From contig NXFV01000790.1 of NCBI GenBank assembly GCA_002803225.1, positions 1-22,879 of the forward strand: 22,879 nt of DNA, in the 5' to 3' direction. The notes under the pieces are model-generated. The model saw nothing but the letters and a program-made list of their open reading frames with translations, had not been told where the DNA came from and did not search any database. This DNA is from Gamarada debralockiae. Lineage: Eukaryota > Ascomycota > Leotiomycetes > Helotiales > Hyphodiscaceae. Numbering within the stretch: position 1 is the stretch's first letter; each line of letters begins with the position of its first letter. The translations under genes and the position numbers were made by a program. Positions 1 to 9,960 of this stretch are shown here, piece after piece.

Positions 1-91
1 ATAAGGAAAGTGGGAGTAGCGGTGTAGAGAATCGCTTGTTTTGAGGGTGCCGAAATGGGGGGTGCCGAAATGGAGGTGCACGGACTTACTG
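1..91. repeat. Possible right-hand terminal repeat of a Tc1/mariner-type element
   Basis: Two direct copies of GGTGCCGAAATGG lie at about 47-59 and 61-73, followed by a stretch ending in TTACTG at 91. Read from the other strand the end begins CAGTAAGTCCGTGCACC, which has the CAGT start of Tc1/mariner terminal repeats, and the doubled GCCGAAA motif resembles the subterminal repeats of the element at 5865-7230. The body of the element would lie before the window. The base pair after the end is TG, not the expected TA target duplication, so this is a weak call. Confidence 0.3.
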
Positions 92-256
92 TGACTTCAG
101 TCCCTACAGTATCTTGGCATTCCCCGCACCCGAGAGTTTGCGGGGTTCTGATTCCCATGACCTGACTTTCTGTCTTTCTACCGTACCGTTGCTATAACCA
201 ACAATTTTATTCCCTACTTACTTCGCAACCCTTCTACCTCGCAAGGATCCAAAGAC

Positions 257-2727
257 ATGTCAACAGAGAATACCATCGGGGAGCAACACAGGAGTAAGCG
301 CGTTCGTCGCGCCTGTCTCAACTGCAGGTTCGATTTTGCCCTATTTCCTATCTGCCACCATCGGCATCTCCTGCACTACTCTGTTATGCCTGGTGGACAA
401 GCCCCTCGGAGACCCTTGTCGTCGTAAGTAGCTGACGGGATGGAATCCAGACGCAAGAAAGTAAGATGCCCTGGTGAACTCCCGGCTTGCAGTTTCTGTG
501 TGAGACTGGACCAGCTATGCCAGTATGCAGAGAATATGCAGGGTAAAAGCCGCTTGTCATCACGCGCAGTAAACCATGACAAGGAGGACACCTCGTACGT
601 GAGTGAGTACGTCTATCGGACTGTATCCCCTGCTGAATCGAGTTATCAGGGGGGCTTGATCGCCAGAGTCGCACAGCTGGAGGAAATGGTGAGGGTGCCT
701 GGAAAACCCCAAACGACGTAAGTGGCAATCATCCTGTACCGTCCTCATTCTACGCAAGAAGGAAATCTTGACAAGTGCAATAGGACCTCTTCCAAAGAGC
801 AAAATCACCAAGCCATCGACACCTTCCATGTACCCAGCTCGTCGGTCCCGACGAGCTCATCGGTAGTGGGCACCAGCCTCTCCGCTGGAGCAGAGTCAAC
901 TAGAAGATTGGCAGAGTTGGTCTATTTGCTTCTTGTCTCAGTGTAACATTGTTGACAATTCTTAGCTCAGAGATGCTTTTCCCTCTGTCCCCAAGCCTGA
1001 TACAAGAAGCCATTGATGCTTTCTTTTTACATTCACATAACCAGCCGTACTCTTTCTTTTGCGAGTCGAGGTTCAGACAGCGAATCCTTGATAGAAACTT
1101 ATCCGACCATGTTCTTTACGCTGTTGTCGCATCGGCTGCCCGTTTCATGGAAGATCGGTATTCAAGGAGTAACTTCGGCGCTCTTTGTGCCCAAATGTCC
1201 TGGGATCTGCTTTTGAAACACTTACATAGTGATACAGACGCGGATCTCAGCTTCGTCCAAGCAACGACTCTTCTTGCGTTATTTGATTTCACAGGTATGC
1301 ATCATGGCTCAGATGGGGTGCGTATTATGGTTAGAAAGGATACTAACACAAATCTGGACAGATTCCAAAAGCCGCAGTGCATGGAAGAAAATAGGAACTG
1401 CCGCTCGGATCGCACAAGACTTGAGGTTTATGTTCGAGCCTAGTTCATTCCTTGACCTGCAAGAGCAGGAAGAGCAACGCCGTACCTTTTGGTCCATCTA
1501 CATGCTTGATGGGTTGACTACGTGCGGCCGAGCAAGGCCACCAGCATTTCATGACCATTACTGCAAAACCAACCTTCCGTGCGCAGAGTTGTCATTCCAG
1601 CTAGGTTTGTACGAGGAGACCACAAATCTCGACCAAGCCTTATCGGGGGTTGATGTTACCAACAGACGAGCAAAATTCTCTCCCTTCGCTCGCGTCATCC
1701 TCATTGCCACTATCTTAAGTCGAGCTAGCCAGTACGTCATGCAGGACATTAATTTCCGTACCGAAAGGCCACCTTGGGACAGTGATTCCGATTATGCAGC
1801 CATTGCATCGAGTCTCTTCAATTTTGAGTATCAGGTTGATATACACCGACCTCTCCAAGAAGCTTTCAGTATGGACGGTGGTTTCTCCGCCGACTTTGGT
1901 GGGCAAACCACGGAGCACATCGTGTTCTACTATGCGCTATACCATCTCACCCAGTGTATCTTGAACCACCACTTCCTTCTGCGCCGTCGATTGCAACCAT
2001 ATTCCTCCCGGGTACCGCCTATATTCCTTACCCGTGCGTTTGATACCTGTCTGGAGCATGCCCAGGCTCTCACGCTACTGCTGGAGGATGCACATCGGCT
2101 CGGCTGTCGGCTACGCTCTTCTTTTCTGGGGTACTGCGCCTTAGTTGCTGGGACAATAAATTCCCTCCACCAATTCGACTTGGGTTTCAATGTCAGATTG
2201 AAGTCGAAAGAAGCTCTGGACAAGAACGTTGCGTTCTTGAGAAGACATGCTCAATACTGGAATAATGCAAGACTCATGGTAGGGTCCTTTCCTATATCGA
2301 TCCAAATTCAAGATGGTTGATCATCCTTTAGCTTGAAGAGCTGCAAAAGTTTGACCAAGAAGCCGTTCATCTTCAAAGCTTGGTCAGTCCAGAAATAATC
2401 GAGTTGAATTTCGATCCGGACACAATCGAGCGACTATATGACATTGCTGACTACAATGTGATATCTCGCTATCGTGCAAAGTTTGACGTTGCAACTTTCA
2501 TGCGCGACAATACGGAGCCCTCTGGCGTCCCGGGTTCTTCAGATGGTTATCCCGGACAATGGATGCAGAGTCTGAGTGGTAGCGCTCCGGAATTTGTGGA
2601 TGCGAGAGAGATTCCAGGCAGCCAGATACCTTGGCAGCCAGATCACAACGCTCATTATGCTTCGCATGCCCATCCTACGATCCCTGGAATTGGAATACAG
2701 CCTCAGATCCACCCGCGTATGCCATAA
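257..2727 (+). CDS. Zn2Cys6 fungal-type transcription factor
   Basis: Likely a nuclear DNA-binding regulator of the neighbouring genes. Residues 20-47 form a perfect binuclear zinc cluster, C-x2-C-x6-C-x6-C-x2-C-x6-C, with the basic RRKKVR loop. A short heptad-like segment (IARVAQLEEM) and a Ser/Thr-rich linker follow, then the fungal-specific middle homology domain (HSHNQPYSFF, later ARIAQDLRFM and RRTFWSIYMLD). Intron 1 (328-450) splits the zinc finger; it has a CTGAC branch site. Intron 3-4 signals are clear at 1295-1361 (TACTAAC branch) and 2279-2331. The linker between 689 and 965 is uncertain: the best model has introns 689-775 and 895-965, giving 689 aa, while an alternative (689-758 and 863-965) gives 684 aa; both keep frame. 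The start ATG at 257 is the one that leads into the finger. The gene converges with the transporter. Its role as the cluster regulator is inferred from position only. Confidence 0.9.
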
Positions 2728-3296
2728 GTCATGTCGGATCAACTTCTGCTGTAGAACGAAGACAAGAGTGCAGTTGCAGATCTACGTGGAGGTGTTGGAC
2801 CCTGACCGGGCAGAATTCTCCCAAAGTTGTACATTGCACGTAGGAAAGCTCTCGCGGGTGGGGTGTTATTCATGGTCAACTGTCGAGCATTCTGTCAACA
2901 GTCAGTGGATGCAGGAGGTTCTCCTGCACAGTCACCATATGGATACTACACGGCTATTGCTCCGTCAGTCAACATTATCATATAAATTTTCCATAATTCG
3001 TGAGACCGTCTTCACTTCAGCATAGGGTAAGTGGTAATCAGAACCGAATTTCGTGTTCGCGCTGTTTCTGACCTCACTTCTAAATATCGCATCATCGCAT
3101 GTTTTGTTCATTTTTGCAGTAGGGACTCAACAGTGCAAATGGACAATAATGGAAACACTGGTGTAAATTGAATCTCCGAGGACAACGTCACTAGTTGCTC
3201 TACGAATGCTATGTATGAACCCCTCAATCCTGCTCGTCATCCTGACACATACAATACCGGTACAAGATCCACCAGTGCCCTGGGTGAGTGCCATTA
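2728..3296. other. Intergenic, between convergent 3' ends
   Basis: This stretch separates the stop codons of the regulator and the transporter. I see no domain-like reading frame, RNA gene or clear repeat; it presumably carries the two 3' untranslated regions. Confidence 0.6.
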
Positions 3297-5132
3297 TCAC
3301 AACGTGTACCTGAAGAAAGAGGCATTATCACCCTTATGTCTTTCTGCAAACTTTTGCTCGCGGGTCATGTCTGCAGGTCGCATGTTATGTTCAGCAGCCC
3401 AGGTGTCGCGACGAGCATTTTCGGCTTTCAAATAGTACCGAATGCCAAGTGAGAGGCATAATGACATTGTAATCAGCGCAACGAGAATAGCATGGCCCTG
3501 GATGAAGCTTTGTGCAGAATTAGCGAAGGGTATATTCCAAAGAAATTAAAAATACTCAGGACGAGCTTACCGAGGAGAGTCTTTCGGGAGATAGATATAG
3601 GAGGCAAGGATGCCACCGAGATTCCCACTGCCAACGTGCATAGCGATGCCGACTCCTCGCTTCAAGCTCCCACCAATGTTATTACTATTCCATGTAACTC
3701 CCAGAGGCACGCACGCGAAGATTCCGGAGCATGCGAAAAAGGTTCCAGTGTATTGAACAGCAGGGCGATGAGACGAGATCAACATGACCCAACCGATGAG
3801 AGCTACGCCGGAGAACACGACCTGGAACAATCCACGCTGCTTCTTCTTATCTGCGAAGTACCCGGCGCTGATAGTGATGAGACAGCCGACCACGTACGGA
3901 GGTGCGGACATGAGCTGAGCTCGGGTATTCGAATATCCCATGTTTCGAATGATGGTCGGCAGGAAGAAAGAGAATGAGTAGACGGGCGTGAAGATGCCAA
4001 TGGTGCACAAACAGTGGGCCCAAATTTTCCAGTCCTTGAGCGCATCCCAGACATATTGCATGTTGAAATCATCGGCTAGTTCGTCGGCGTCATGAGTAAT
4101 CCGTCGACGGATCTCTAACTTGTCTTCTTCTGTCACGAACTTCGCTCTGGATTGTCGTTAACATGTGGTATGGTTGTCACTGGAGAATGCCAACTTACTT
4201 CTCAGGGCTGTCAACAATGACGAAGTAGGCAAGGACGCCTACAACTATGGTGAGGAGTCCTTCGATGATGAATATCCATGACCATCCGGCTTTGCCCCCC
4301 AAGCCCGCCATCTTTCCAATTGCCGCTGCAAGCAGCCCTCCAAAGGCACCTGCGGCAGTTGCAGCCGAGAAGAAGAAGGCGATGCGGAAGCCGGTTTCGT
4401 GACGGGGATACCAGAGGGTGATATCTTAGCGCGGCCGGTAAATTAGCATATTGTTTCAAAGAATATCGTGTGAGGAAGGGGTCCGAGTCACATTCTCCGT
4501 TGCGAGAGCAACAGAGGCAAACATGACTTACAATAGGCGACACCAGGAAACAATCCTCCTTCTGCTAGGCCAAGAAGAACTCGACAGGCAATGAAGCCAG
4601 AAAAGTTGTGGACGAAGCCCATGCCGATGACTATAGCAGACCAAACAATCATAATGAAAGACAACCAGACGCTGGGAGTCAAGCGCTTCAGCATCATGTT
4701 GGAAGGAATCTCGGCAAGGATGTAGGTCGGGAAGAAAACTGCAAGTGCGATATTGAACTGCAGGCTTTTAGGATCCATTCCCAAATCCGGTATGAGTCCA
4801 AAAAGACGCGCATTGCCGATATTCGTGCGATCGAGGAAGCTCAACCTGTTTAGTTTTATCAGTGTCAGCCAGTCAGTTACCGAACCGAGTTCTACAAGTG
4901 ATACGAGACAGCTCGGCGAAGAATACTTCACCACTTACAAGTAAAGAAGAGCAAAGAATGGCAGGAGACGGATATCCAGCTTGCGCAAAAGTCGTCTCGT
5001 AGCCGCAGCGTCGTACTGTGGTGGTCCAAAATCACTGACTTCCATGGAGCCCAGCACTGTTTCGCAGTGCACAACGGGCTGCGATCCAGGCTTCAAGGAA
5101 TCTCTCACACTGTCGCTCTTTGGGGTATCCAT
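3297..5132 (-). CDS. MFS transporter, Dal5/anion:cation symporter family
   Basis: A 506-aa plasma-membrane carrier expected to have 12 membrane segments. It belongs to the allantoate permease (Dal5/Tna1-like) branch, whose members import organic anions such as allantoate, nicotinate or other carboxylates. Family marks are LLPFFALLYLLSFLDRTNIGNARL at the first segment boundary (exons 1-2), the GLAEGGLFPGV segment, YITLWYPRHE, the SPEKAKF loop with TEEDKLEIRRRI, and KRGVGIAMHVGSGNLGGI followed by IYLPKDSPR. Introns on the minus strand are 4846-4938, 4425-4531, 4147-4198 and 3508-3570, each with a GTAAG donor; the spliced frame is uninterrupted. The ATG at 5132 is the first one in the conserved frame, and the cytosolic N-terminus is about 65 residues. 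Next to an esterase and a CoA ligase it most likely imports the released acid; substrate unknown. Confidence 0.92.
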
Positions 5133-5400
5133 TGTATGAGTAGTTGATAGGGGAAGCAAATAGATTTACTAACTGGAATTGACGGTCTGTTGGATCCTGA
5201 TTATTGAGCAGGGAGCAGACAAAGTCAATATAAGTTACTTAGACAAGGCTACTAGCCTCGGTTTCCCATACGGATGCATCTCGGTGAGTGAGATAGAGGG
5301 TGAGAGGTTCAATCGAATCAAGAGACTACTGTGAAGCTAGTGTCCTATTCCAAAACCTAACGGACGTTGGATCAACGTGACCGGTCCCATGGGGCAAGCC
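5133..5400 (-). promoter_or_regulatory. Transporter promoter region with CGG triplets
   Basis: The region upstream of the transporter ATG has a TATA-like stretch (about 5226-5232), three same-strand CGG triplets at 5259-5261, 5271-5273 and 5282-5284, and a CGG-N17-CCG dyad at 5361-5383. Zn2Cys6 proteins generally bind CGG triplets in direct or inverted pairs, so these are candidate sites for the regulator at 257-2727. Not testable by eye. Confidence 0.4.
5361..5383. promoter_or_regulatory. Dyad-symmetric candidate operator (CGG-N17-CCG)
   Basis: CGG at 5361-5363 and CCG at 5381-5383 enclose a second dyad, ACGTTG-GAT-CAACGT (5364-5378), nearly concentric with the triplets. It sits about 230 bp upstream of the transporter start codon. 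Confidence 0.4.
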
Positions 5401-5604
5401 ACGCGCTCTAGACCCAAGGAAGTTCTGCGGGGTTTAGGCCAAGCCACACGGTAACAGGGCAGGAAATCATATTGCCCCGACCCGGTTCAGAGAAAAGTAT
5501 ATGTTACCGTGCCCACATTTATCTGCAGCCAATTACAGTACCAAGACATTTACGCCTCCACTTCTTAATCCTCTCTGCCCTCTGGACAGAACTCCGGTAA
5601 AGCA

Positions 5605-5650
5605 TCTCCCAAGTGGATGTCTACTTGAGACAGGGTGTCCACTTGGGAGA
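5605..5650. repeat. Perfect 13-bp inverted repeat, stem-loop
   Basis: TCTCCCAAGTGGA (5605-5617) and TCCACTTGGGAGA (5638-5650) are exact reverse complements separated by 20 nt. The loop itself has GTCT...AGAC symmetry. It lies about 200 bp from the mariner insertion, in the otherwise empty DNA between the transporter promoter and the transposon. It could be a small transposon relic or a structured element; no gene is associated. Confidence 0.6.
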
Positions 5651-5864
5651 GAGACCTCATTTTGGCCCGGAACATTGACCATAATTTGGAGTCTACATCC
5701 GATGCCATTATTTGTTCTTTGTCTTTTGGGAGGGCAGACGAAATCAATCCATAGGCCTAGACATCTCAAGATCCCCTTTTTCGCCTGTGGATATGATATG
5801 ATCACCACAAACTTCAAGTGGCCGAGATCAATTATGATGCATTCTTCTACTATTAGCTCTAATA

Positions 5865-5890
5865 CAGTACTAGAGCCGAAGTTTGAGCCG
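5865..5890 (+). repeat. Left terminal inverted repeat of the mariner element
   Basis: 26 bp beginning CAGTACTAGAGCC and ending TTTGAGCCG; preceded by the TA target duplication. A further GCCGAAAA copy follows just inside at 5893-5900. Confidence 0.88.
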
Positions 5891-6129
5891 CAGCCGAAAA
5901 TCATGAAAATCAAAAATAAATCAATAATACTCTTTATTTAATTACAAAACCAAAAACAATTATAATTTAATTTCGTTTGCAGCAAATTAATCGCAAATAC
6001 TGTTGCTTTAAAACGTACTCCTTGGATTCCTAATCCGTCTGTTTAATACTTCGTATACTAGCTATCCGCGTCAATATACGCCTGAACTCTCCTTTTTATA
6101 CTCTCTACTAACTCCTCAAAAAAACTAAC

Positions 6130-7120
6130 GGGTATCGTTACCTAAGCTTCCTTCAAAGTATCTTCTATTATAATTCGGTTCTCTTCGGACTTCCTATTTA
6201 ACTACTAGAGCTTAAGGAATATTTGTAATACTATATCTTTGAGTCGTTTTTAGGTATACTTAATCGGGTTAAGGTTAGGCAAATAAGGAGACTAATTTAT
6301 AACTCGTATGCCTCGTTCCTCAAACTATTCCATGACTTTTTTAGCCGTATAGATCAGGGCGTTATCTTATATAAATATAAGGCCCTTAGTATAGTTAAGT
6401 ATAACGAGGTCCTTAAGAAGAGTAAGATAAGAGTTAGTAGAGTACCTATACTTCTTTAACTCGAAGTTACGCTCTAAAATCAATAGATTAGAGCGCTACC
6501 TATTACTCTAAAAAGCTATAGAAACTATTACTTTTATATTCTTTCCCTTCTTATATGTTTTAATATATATAGGTTTCTATTTGTTACTCGAATAGCCCTA
6601 AGCCTAGACGACCTCCCTCTCTTTACCCCGCTTTACAGAACACTTATTACTTTATATATATTCCCGCTACTTCTTTGTCTTCTAATAGGCCCTATAATAA
6701 TACTAGAGCAGCCTTTTAGTAGCTACTACTAGCGTAAGCTCTGGCTACTTCTTTGCGCGCTAATGTTTAAGACCTTTAGCTATTGTAAGGTCGTGTATAT
6801 AAGAATCGGATATTTGGAGGCCTATAGCCTCTCGATATTACTTATAAGTTATTTTCGGGTGGGATCGTAAGTATTAAAGCATATGCCGACGAGCTCGGCT
6901 TATATACTTTAAGGGAGTACTACTGCGTAGCAAAGTATAGCCTTTATCGCGTATATGAATAAACTCTAAGGTCTTGCGTACAGCCCCCCGCGAATAGCCT
7001 AATTTGTCCTCGATCTCTTTGGGAGAATTGCCGGCTTTGCGTACGCCTATAATTAGTCCCCTTTAGTAGGGAGATAGTTCAGTACCTCTATATCGTTGAT
7101 TACTATTAGTATCGCACAAA
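6130..7120 (-). pseudogene. Tc1/mariner transposase remnant
   Basis: Read on the minus strand, about 7060-6950 encodes a helix-turn-helix segment still legible as GVRKAGNSPKEIEDKLGYSR followed by GAVRKTLEFI. About 6400-6170 encodes the catalytic region: a DNALIYTAKKV segment (the second catalytic Asp followed by Asn-Ala) and, further on, SPYLPNLNPIKY, the conserved block before the last acidic residue. In-frame stops stand where Trp or Gln is expected (for example before DNA and before SPY), consistent with TGG-to-TAG and CAA-to-TAA changes. No intact reading frame remains; the limits are approximate. Confidence 0.8.
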
Positions 7121-7204
7121 GGGGTTCGTTATAGTGGCATAATATAGTGTTATAGTAGAAGGAAGGAATCGCGGTTCGCGAAAAAACGCGCTTTATGCGC
7201 GTTT

Positions 7205-7230
7205 CGGCTCAAACTTCGGCTCGGTTACTG
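7205..7230 (-). repeat. Right terminal inverted repeat of the mariner element
   Basis: Reverse complement begins CAGTAACCGAGCC and ends TTTGAGCCG, matching the left repeat at 23 of 26 positions. TA follows at 7231-7232. Confidence 0.88.
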
Positions 7231-7254
7231 TACATAAGCCTGTTACCGCGTCTG

Positions 7255-8055
7255 TCATATTTTAGTCTTCGTTCTTCGCTTCTCATGCTGTTCAAGACGG
7301 AAGTTTGAGACAGCTTCTTGAAATTCCGCAGAGCTATATCTCTCATTGTGAATCAAAGTGCACTCCCTGTCGTTCGCATCCAATAAATCCTTCCGCACGG
7401 GAGCTTTCATCAACTCCTTTGTAGCTCGTAGCGACTCGGGGGGAGAGTCTGCAATCCTCCGTGCGATTAAGATGACTTGAGAGAGAAAGTCCTCCTTCGG
7501 CAGGACTTTGCTCACCAGCCCAACATCCTGTGCAACTTGTGCTGTAATTCGATCCCCCGCGAGGAACAAAGAGGCCGCCCTCCGGTGGCCCATGATCCTC
7601 GGAAACGAAAGACTGGATGCTCCTTCGGGGGCCATCCCCCACTTGACGAAAGGTGTGAAAAAGTAGGCATCAGGCACTGCGTATACGAGATCGAAAAGCG
7701 CGAGGCTGCTGGTCCCGTACCCAGCAGCAGGGCCGTTCACGGCTGCGATCAGGATCTTCTTCGACAGGATGAACATCCTGTTCAGCTCATGAAAATCAGA
7801 GCCGATTGCGAAAGACATTCCTTCACCATCTAGCTTCAACAGCTCCATCCCAGTGCAGAAGAACCTGCCTTCCCCGGTGACGACTACCACGCGAATACTC
7901 GATTGGCGTTCAATCCATCGAATGGCAGTGACAGCGTCCCTCAGGAGCTTGGGATGAAGCGAGTTGCCTGATGAAGGACGGTTGTACTTGAATAGAGCTA
8001 TCCGACCCTGGTGACAGACCTCCAGCTTTACAAATTGAAGAGTTGGCAGGTCCAT
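7255..8055 (-). CDS. Crotonase-superfamily enoyl-CoA isomerase-like protein
   Basis: A 266-aa intronless member of the enoyl-CoA hydratase/isomerase family. The fold marks are GRFFCTGMEL (63-72) and NGPAAGYGTSSLALFDLVYA (107-126), which build the CoA pocket and oxyanion hole. The two glutamates of true enoyl-CoA hydratases (rat Glu144 and Glu164) align here with Ser116 and Phe136. Instead Glu144 stands in GMAPEG, the place of the single catalytic base of yeast-type delta3-delta2-enoyl-CoA isomerases (Glu158 in Eci1, from memory). I therefore infer double-bond isomerisation rather than hydration. The C-terminus is Thr-Lys-Ile, only loosely like a peroxisomal PTS1 signal. The start is the ATG at 8055; the frame extends further upstream but with no ATG. 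It is divergent from the thiolase gene, and the mariner insertion lies just past its stop. Confidence 0.88.
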   Translation of the reverse strand: MDLPTLQFVKLEVCHQGRIALFKYNRPSSGNSLHPKLLRDAVTAIRWIERQSSIRVVVVTGEGRFFCTGMELLKLDGEGMSFAIGSDFHELNRMFILSKKILIAAVNGPAAGYGTSSLALFDLVYAVPDAYFFTPFVKWGMAPEGASSLSFPRIMGHRRAASLFLAGDRITAQVAQDVGLVSKVLPKEDFLSQVILIARRIADSPPESLRATKELMKAPVRKDLLDANDRECTLIHNERYSSAEFQEAVSNFRLEQHEKRRTKTKI

Positions 8056-8647
8056 GATAGCCACTAATGTAATTATCTCCAAAATTGACCAAAGAATTGT
8101 ATTTTGAGTACGACGCCGTACTCGTTGTTATCTGGCTGCGGGAAGCAAAAAGTGTGTGTTGCAATTCTTCGTCGTGCGCAACGGTTTGTGGAGAATGAGT
8201 GGCCTTGTAGAAGCTCTGAGGATTTGCGGCGAGACAGAGGGGTAATCCGACGCGTAGCCAGAACGTGATCGTGAATAATTGACGACAAGTTTGATCTGCG
8301 TAGCAGGGGTACAACCACTAACTAGTAAGCTTGCGGGTACACCTGAATTCTGGACCTATGCCACCCCGCGTTGCTCCACAGAGCTGAACCGTCTTTCTCC
8401 ACACGGTCCGTTGCTCGCGGTGTGAAATACCGTGCCGTCTTGAGACCTTCGGACTTATGCCAGCATGCGGGAGATCGAGTCATGTCCAGTAATCAAGATA
8501 CTGTTGCGACTTTCGACAAGGATAGATACGGTAGCTGCATACTTGTACTCGTTTGTGAGAAAATGCTATGAAGAATTTATTGCAAGTATAGCTAATTCAA
8601 CTCTACCCATGGTACCAGTCTTACAGAAAAAAAAAGGCTCTCACAGA
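8056..8647. promoter_or_regulatory. Divergent promoter of the isomerase-like and thiolase genes
   Basis: 592 bp separate the two divergent start codons. The region is dense in CGG/CCG triplets around 8390-8455. Among them ACGGTCCGT at 8403-8411 is a perfect CGG-N1-CCG inverted repeat, a geometry Zn2Cys6 factors can bind. A run of nine or more A bases lies just before the thiolase ATG. Co-regulation of the two genes is inferred from the arrangement. Confidence 0.55.
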
Positions 8648-9960
8648 ATGTCGAAAGTGGAAGAACAATCCCCGCCAAGGGCGAATTGTGAAACTCACGA
8701 TGTCTACATTCTGAGTGCCTCACGGACACCAACTACGAAGGTAACATAGCATCATCCTTATCCACTCATCATAACCTTTCTGATCATAAGCAGTTCGGTG
8801 GCTCCTTTCTTTCTATTCCTGCTCCGAATCTTGGTGCAGTTGCCATCAAGTCGGCATTAGAAAAGTCAAAAGTGCCCTCAGATTGCATCGGCAATGTGTA
8901 CATGGGTAATGTCCTCTCAGCGGGCATAGGACAATCTCCAGCAAAGCAAGCATCATTGCTAGCAGGATTGTCATCAAAAATCGATGCCGTCACTGTCAAC
9001 AAAGTCTGTGCCTCGGGACTGAAAGCGGTCGTTCTCGCGTCGCAGAATATCAGACTCGGCCTCGCAGAGGCCCAAATAGCCGGCGGCATGGAGAATATGA
9101 GCCGCGTTCCTTATTATGCGCCAAGAGGGACCGGAATGCCATCGTTCGGACATGTCCAGCTTGAGGATGGTATCCTTCGTGATGGACTACTCGACGCCTA
9201 TAGCCCGCTCCTGATGGGACAATGTGCTGAAGGCACAGCGGGGAAACACAACATCACTCGCGCTGAGCAGGATGCCTTCACTCGCCAGTCCTATGAACGG
9301 GCACGCATTGCCTGGGAAACAGGAAAATTTCTGGATGAGGTTACAGTAGTGACAGTCGATGGACCTAAAGGCGGCAAGAAGGTTGTCAGTGTCGACGAAG
9401 GTTTCCTCGATGCCAAGCTAGAGAGACTGCCGGATCTGAAACCAGCTTTTGCTCCCGATGGGACCATCACCGCTGGAAGCTCCTCCACGATGAATGACGG
9501 TGCTAGCGCCCTCGTCCTGGGCAATGCAGACATCGCACGACGGTATAGTCGTGATTCTAGAGTCCTCAGTCGCATTTGTGGTTATGCAGATGCGGGTGTT
9601 GATCCTGTCGATTATGCTGTTGCTCCTGCAGCGGCTGTGCAGCTTGCATTGCAGAGAGCCTTCATTGAGAAAGACGACGTGGCAGTCTGGGAGTTCAATG
9701 AAGCTTTTGCAGTGGTGATTAAGGCAAACCAGAAGATTCTTGGCCTGGAAAGTGCTCGTGTGAATCCGTTGGGTGGAGCTATCTCCTTGGGTCACGCTCT
9801 GGGAAATTCTGGCGCGAGAATTCTCGTCACTCTCGTTCACCAGCTGAAGCCAGGAGAGTATGGCGTTGCGGCGGTGTGTAATGGTGGAGGTGGTGCGACG
9901 GCTGTGGTTGTGCAAAGAGTTGATCGAGTTGGTGACCCAGCTTATAGAGCTTCGTTGTAG
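8648..9960 (+). CDS. Thiolase, acetyl-CoA C-acetyltransferase type
   Basis: A 419-aa thiolase that either cleaves a 3-ketoacyl-CoA with CoA to release acetyl-CoA, or runs in reverse to condense acetyl units. Exon 1 (8648-8740) encodes [13 protein letters not shown]. Intron 1 (8741-8793, GTAACA...CAG) is followed by [22 protein letters not shown], the standard thiolase N-terminus. Catalytic residues are visible: nucleophile Cys103 in [11 protein letters not shown], His365 in [12 protein letters not shown] and Cys393 in VCNGGGGA, plus the NEAFA loop. The usual GHP motif reads GHA, and the residue after the following Gly is Asn. Closest in style to the cytosolic Erg10/ACAT group rather than peroxisomal 3-ketoacyl-CoA thiolase; no PTS2 is seen at the N-terminus and the C-terminus is ASL. 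ATG 8648 has A at -3; an in-frame ATG at 8609 is a possible longer start. Confidence 0.92.

Larger units (their letters stand above)
5865..7230 (-). mobile_element. Tc1/mariner-type DNA transposon, RIP-inactivated
   Basis: This is a complete 1366-bp element by its ends. It has 26-bp terminal inverted repeats that start CAGTA and share GAGCCGAAGTTTGAGCCG (three mismatches in all), and it is flanked by TA on both sides (5863-5864 and 7231-7232), the target duplication of Tc1/mariner elements. Size and TA target fit the superfamily. The inside is AT-rich and full of TAA/TAG codons in the transposase frame on the minus strand, so the element cannot move by itself. It sits inside the gene cluster, with its right end only about 24 bp from the stop codon of the isomerase-like gene. 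Confidence 0.9.

Noticed and set aside
99..3128. Short inverted match between AGTCCCTACAGT near 99 and GTAGGGACT near 3118
   Set aside because: Only 9 bp match exactly at a distance of 3 kb; expected by chance.
3211..3435. Plus-strand open frame of 74 codons over the transporter's end
   Set aside because: It overlaps the last exon of the transporter, which reads well on the minus strand; it has no domain-like content.
5533..5941. Open frames of 126 and 146 codons on both strands near the mariner element
   Set aside because: They run into the transposon terminal repeat, have no recognisable domain, and overlap the inverted repeat at 5605-5650.
7910..8318. Minus-strand frames upstream of the isomerase-like gene, possible extra N-terminal exon
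   Set aside because: They lack an ATG and a plausible splice path into the conserved frame; the region is better explained as the divergent promoter.
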